Assembly (NCBI GenBank): GCA_015265235.1
Contig: JABZYJ010000029.1
Coordinates: forward strand, 1 to 16,728
Source of the DNA: Selenomonas sp.
GTDB taxonomy: Bacteria > Bacillota > Negativicutes > Selenomonadales > Selenomonadaceae
Length of the DNA: 16,728 nt
Direction of reading: 5' to 3'
The notes beneath the pieces were generated by a model, which was not told the origin of the DNA, searched no databases, and saw nothing but the letters and a program-made list of their open reading frames with translations. The first letter of the stretch is position 1; each line of letters starts with the position of its first letter. This document shows, piece by piece, positions 13,781-16,728 of the stretch. Made by a program: the position numbers and the translations under genes.

Positions 13781-14706
13781 GCAGACTTCGCAGCCTCGTG
13801 CAGCATAATTTGCTCGCCAAGATCGCGGCACTTATTGTGGCCGTTATTCTCTGGCTCTATGTGATGAACGATCAGAATCCATCCATGGAGGCGTCCTATA
13901 CCGTCCCCGTGGTGATGGAGCATGTGCCGGACGGCTATCAGATGCACGCGGCGGACGATACGGTGACGCTGCGCGTGCGAGGAGCGCGTTCATCTTTTGT
14001 GACAGCGGATAGCAGTGATTTCCATGCGCGTGTGAATTTGTCCGACTTTGCGGAGGGAGATCGTCTCTACGCGGTAGAGACGTCGATCCCATACGGTTTT
14101 GAGCTGGTCAGTGTGTCTCCCGATCGGATCGACGTGACGCTCGATCGCATCGTTCAGCGCGTGTTCTCGGTGCTGCTGACGGTCAACGGCACGCCGGCGG
14201 AGGGCTTCACGGTGGATCGCGTCCGTCAATCCGTCGAAAAGGTGACGATCGAAGGACCTCGCTCCCTCGTTGATCAGGTTGCCTCCGTCGCCGCCTATTT
14301 CAATATGAATGGGCGCAAGGAGGACGTGACGATGGGGCTCCCATTGGTCGCACTGAATACGGACGGAAAAGAGGTGCAGGGGCTGACGATGCATCCGGAC
14401 ACGATGGAGATCTCGGTCAAGCTGACGCGCGGTCTCCAGCATAAGGTGGTGGAGGTGCAGGCAAAGCCGCGCAGCGATCTGCCGCCGCAGCTGAAGCTCG
14501 AGAGCGTGACGGTGCAGCCGGCACGTATCGAGATCACGGGAACGAAGGAGATACTCGATAAGGTGACGGGCATCGAAACGGAGGCTTTCTCCCTCGCGGA
14601 TGTGAAGGAGAGTGGTACGCAGCAGGTAAAGCTGCATCTGCCCGCCGGCGTGACGGCGACGAATCCGACGGTGACGGTGGAGATTAAGGTTGGGCCGATG
14701 CAATGA
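13777..14706 (+). CDS. cdaR: CdaA regulatory protein, YbbR-domain protein
   Basis: CdaR is a membrane-anchored extracytoplasmic protein that binds and modulates CdaA. Translation starts at ATG 13777, overlapping the cdaA stop (ATGA). A short basic stretch and one membrane helix, LLAKIAALIVAVILWLYVM (about residues 12-30), are followed by about three YbbR repeats. Each has a strand pattern like VPVVMEHVPDGYQ...VTLRVRG, LLTVNGTPAEGFTVD...VTIEGP and VEVQAKPRSDLP...IEITGTKE. Length is 309 residues; Bacillus CdaR is longer, with an additional repeat. The gene ends in another ATGA overlap with the FAD-dependent protein, so three genes are translationally chained. Confidence 0.92.
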   Translation: MSRLRSLVQHNLLAKIAALIVAVILWLYVMNDQNPSMEASYTVPVVMEHVPDGYQMHAADDTVTLRVRGARSSFVTADSSDFHARVNLSDFAEGDRLYAVETSIPYGFELVSVSPDRIDVTLDRIVQRVFSVLLTVNGTPAEGFTVDRVRQSVEKVTIEGPRSLVDQVASVAAYFNMNGRKEDVTMGLPLVALNTDGKEVQGLTMHPDTMEISVKLTRGLQHKVVEVQAKPRSDLPPQLKLESVTVQPARIEITGTKEILDKVTGIETEAFSLADVKESGTQQVKLHLPAGVTATNPTVTVEIKVGPMQ

Positions 14707-16304
14707 TACGCATTAAGAATCTCTCTGTGCCGTATGATGAGACACGCACCCTCACAGAGCTTGCCGCAGAGCGGCTCGGTGTATCACCCTGTGCAGTGCA
14801 CGGGGTGATTGTCGTTCATAAGGCGCTGGATGCACGGCGCAGGAACGGGGCGCCGATTCGGTGGAACTATACGCTCGATGTGACGGCAGACGGCGCGCGC
14901 GGCATCCTCACGCGTCTGCGTCGTGACGCGCAGGTCGGGCGAGCAGAGGAGCACGGTTCACTCCGTGTTCCACCCTATACGCCGCAAGAGGGGCGTGAGC
15001 GCCCCGTCGTCGTGGGGTTCGGCCCCGCGGGGATCTTTGCCGCATGGCTTCTCGCGCGTGCGGGGGCGGCACCGCTCGTCCTCGAGCGCGGGCAGGATGT
15101 GGATCGGCGTACGCGTGATGTGGCGCAGTTCTGGCGTACGGGGCAGCTTGACCCTGCGTCAAATGTCCAGTTCGGCGAGGGCGGCGCGGGAACGTTCTCC
15201 GACGGGAAGCTGACGGCGCGCAGCCGCGATCCACGGATGAACGAGATCATCGAGGCGTTCGTCGCGGCAGGTGCGCCCGGGGAGATACGGTATCTGCAAA
15301 AGCCGCATATCGGGACGGATGTGCTGCGCACGGTGGTGAAGCGCCTGCGCGAGAAGATTATCAAGATGGGCGGCGAGGTACGCTTTGGCGCACAGGTGAC
15401 AGACATCACGATGACGGCGGGGCGTATCGCTGCACTCACGGTGAATGGATCAGAGCAGATCCCCGCACGCGTGGTGTTTCTCGGCATCGGGCACTCGGCG
15501 CGTGATACGTATGCGATGCTCCATGGAGCGGGCGTGCACATGGAGGCGAAGCCGTTTGCCGTCGGGGTGCGCATCGAGCATCCGCAGGATTTCGTGGATC
15601 GGATGCAGTACGGAGCAGCGGCGGGGAGCCCATTCCTGCCGACGGCGGACTATGCCTTGACCTTTCGGGATGAGGAGGGCGGCCGTGGGGTCTACTCCTT
15701 CTGCATGTGTCCTGGCGGTCTGGTGGTCGCAGCGGCGTCGGAGGAGGGGCATCTCGTGACGAATGGGATGAGCAACTACCGCCGCGACGCAGGGACGGCG
15801 AACAGTGCCCTCCTGGTGCAGGTCACCCCCGCCGATTTCGGCGGGGCGGTGCTCGGCGGGATCGCTTTTCAGCGAGAGCTGGAGCGGAGTGCGTTCTCTG
15901 CGGGCGGCGGTGATTACCGAGCACCCGTGCAGGCGGTGGGCGATTTTCTCAGCGGTCGGACGGGGACAAAGGATTTTGTCGTTGTTCCGACGTACATGCC
16001 GGGGGTGCGTCCTGCCGCCTTGGGCACGATTCTGCCCGATGCGTGCAGTGCGTCTCTGGCCCGTGCTCTGCGCCACTGGGAGCAGCGCGTGCCGGGCTTT
16101 GGTGCGGCGGATGTGCCGCTGACGGGCGTGGAGGCACGTTCCTCTGCGCCCTGCCGCATTCTGCGCGACGCAGTGACGATGCAGTCGGTCAGCGCGGCGG
16201 GGCTCTACCCGATCGGTGAGGGCGCAGGCTATGCGGGCGGGATCATGAGTGCCGCACTCGACGGTATGAAAGCCGCACTTGCTTTTTTGGAGCGAATACA
16301 GTAG
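14703..16304 (+). CDS. FAD-dependent dehydrogenase, COG2509-like, function unknown
   Basis: A 533-residue flavoprotein of the family annotated as uncharacterised NAD(FAD)-utilising dehydrogenases. An N-terminal domain of about 95 residues (IRIKNLSVPYDETRTL...VSPCAVHGVIVVHKALDARRR) precedes the dinucleotide fold VVVGFGPAGIFAAWLLARAG (GFGPAG at 105-110). Then come the family signature VQFGEGGAGTFSDGKLTAR, the VVFLGIGHSARDTY block, FCMCPGG, and the C-terminal FAD-closing segment GLYPIGEGAGYAGGIMSAALDGM. Substrate and physiological role are unknown. It starts within the cdaR stop and lies between cdaR and glmM, so co-expression with the c-di-AMP/cell-wall module is likely, but a functional link is not shown. 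Confidence 0.88.
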   Translation: MIRIKNLSVPYDETRTLTELAAERLGVSPCAVHGVIVVHKALDARRRNGAPIRWNYTLDVTADGARGILTRLRRDAQVGRAEEHGSLRVPPYTPQEGRERPVVVGFGPAGIFAAWLLARAGAAPLVLERGQDVDRRTRDVAQFWRTGQLDPASNVQFGEGGAGTFSDGKLTARSRDPRMNEIIEAFVAAGAPGEIRYLQKPHIGTDVLRTVVKRLREKIIKMGGEVRFGAQVTDITMTAGRIAALTVNGSEQIPARVVFLGIGHSARDTYAMLHGAGVHMEAKPFAVGVRIEHPQDFVDRMQYGAAAGSPFLPTADYALTFRDEEGGRGVYSFCMCPGGLVVAAASEEGHLVTNGMSNYRRDAGTANSALLVQVTPADFGGAVLGGIAFQRELERSAFSAGGGDYRAPVQAVGDFLSGRTGTKDFVVVPTYMPGVRPAALGTILPDACSASLARALRHWEQRVPGFGAADVPLTGVEARSSAPCRILRDAVTMQSVSAAGLYPIGEGAGYAGGIMSAALDGMKAALAFLERIQ

Positions 16305-16398
16305 ATTATGGTGAGGATAAAGGAAATGTGACTGTGTGGGGATCCGTACAGTCCGATGCACAGCAGATGATGCTGAAGATACACAGGAGGCTGTTATT

Positions 16399-16728
16399 GT
16401 GAGACTTTTTGGGACGGATGGCGTACGTGGTGTGGCAAATACGGAACTTACGCCGGAGCTGGCTTATCAGCTTGGACGCGCGGCGACACTTTATTTCGGA
16501 GCACATTCCAAGGTACGCCCGCGCATTCTGATCGGACGCGATACGCGTGTCTCGGGTGAGATGTTCGAAGCGGCACTGACGGCGGGGATCTGCTCGGCGG
16601 GCGGAGCCGCTCTCCTCGCTGGGATCGTGCCGACGCCTGCGATCGCCTATCTCGCGCGTGAACATAAGATGAACGCGGGCATTGTGATCTCGGCATCCCA
16701 CAATCCGTTCCCCGATAACGGCATCAAG
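16399..16728 (+). CDS. glmM: Phosphoglucosamine mutase (3' end beyond the window)
   Basis: GlmM converts glucosamine-6-phosphate to glucosamine-1-phosphate for UDP-GlcNAc and hence peptidoglycan and lipopolysaccharide synthesis. The frame starts at GTG 16399 after AGGAGG (16384-16389) and stays open for 110 codons to the last base. It opens with MRLFGTDGVRGVANTELTPE, has IGRDTRVSGEMF, and ends in the active-site loop ISASHNPFPDNGIK, with the phosphorylated serine at residue 100. About three quarters of the protein lies outside. A 94-base gap separates it from the FAD gene, with no terminator, so it probably belongs to the cdaA operon. In Bacillus GlmM interacts with CdaA, which fits the clustering. 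Confidence 0.96.
   Translation, partial: MRLFGTDGVRGVANTELTPELAYQLGRAATLYFGAHSKVRPRILIGRDTRVSGEMFEAALTAGICSAGGAALLAGIVPTPAIAYLAREHKMNAGIVISASHNPFPDNGIK

Noticed and set aside
15450..16361. 303-codon minus-strand frame opposite the FAD protein
   Set aside because: Antisense shadow of a conserved flavoprotein; no domain, no ribosome binding site of note.
1..16728. CRISPR arrays, tRNA or rRNA genes, intact insertion sequences, prophage or defence genes
   Set aside because: None seen: no regularly spaced repeats, no transposase or integrase motifs, and gaps are short and explained by promoters, terminators and leaders.

Overview
The window is a stretch of core bacterial chromosome, GC-rich, with short intergenic gaps that are sharply more AT-rich than the genes. 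The gene families point to a motile, anaerobic, diderm Firmicute, most likely a Selenomonas-like member of the Negativicutes. The signs are a Bacillus-type endonuclease MutL, the TIGR02530 flagellar protein next to flgE, a DcuA/DcuB C4-dicarboxylate exchanger, and a cdaA-cdaR-glmM block. The taxon is an inference from gene content and style; no 16S or other marker is present.

Layout. (1) Positions 1-2477: the 3' part of mutL (mismatch repair) overlaps by 4 bases an RsmJ-like SAM-dependent methyltransferase gene. (2) Positions 2508-5191: a sigma-28-type promoter, the small TIGR02530 flagellar protein, a 160-base leader rich in inverted repeats, and a long flagellar hook gene flgE with its terminator. 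(3) Positions 5214-7700: a dcuB-like fumarate/succinate exchanger and a convergent LysR-type regulator, separated by a 19-bp terminator hairpin; both ends carry dyads and related promoter sequences. (4) Positions 7705-9660: motA and motB (flagellar stator) behind an AT-rich leader. (5) Positions 9660-11611: acpS (holo-ACP synthase) coupled to a fused nnrE-nnrD NAD(P)HX repair gene. (6) Positions 11618-12833: ilvE, a branched-chain aminotransferase, as a single-gene unit with its own promoter and a strong terminator. (7) Positions 12881-16728: cdaA (c-di-AMP synthase), cdaR, a COG2509-type FAD-dependent dehydrogenase, and the start of glmM (phosphoglucosamine mutase, cut by the window end).

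How the parts fit. The flagellar genes keep the order seen in many Firmicute flagellar clusters (TIGR02530, flgE, ... motA, motB), but the dcuB/lysR pair lies between flgE and motA and no flbD-like gene is visible. I read this as a metabolic insertion into an ancestral flagellar run. cdaA, cdaR and glmM link c-di-AMP signalling to peptidoglycan precursor supply; the FAD protein sits inside that module and is translationally coupled to cdaR.

Most of the window is conserved housekeeping. I see no CRISPR array, tRNA, rRNA, prophage, intact insertion sequence or defence system. The observations most worth checking are regulatory: a sigma-28 promoter in front of a hook gene, a hairpin that covers the flgE ribosome binding site, and the paired promoter architecture of dcuB and lysR.
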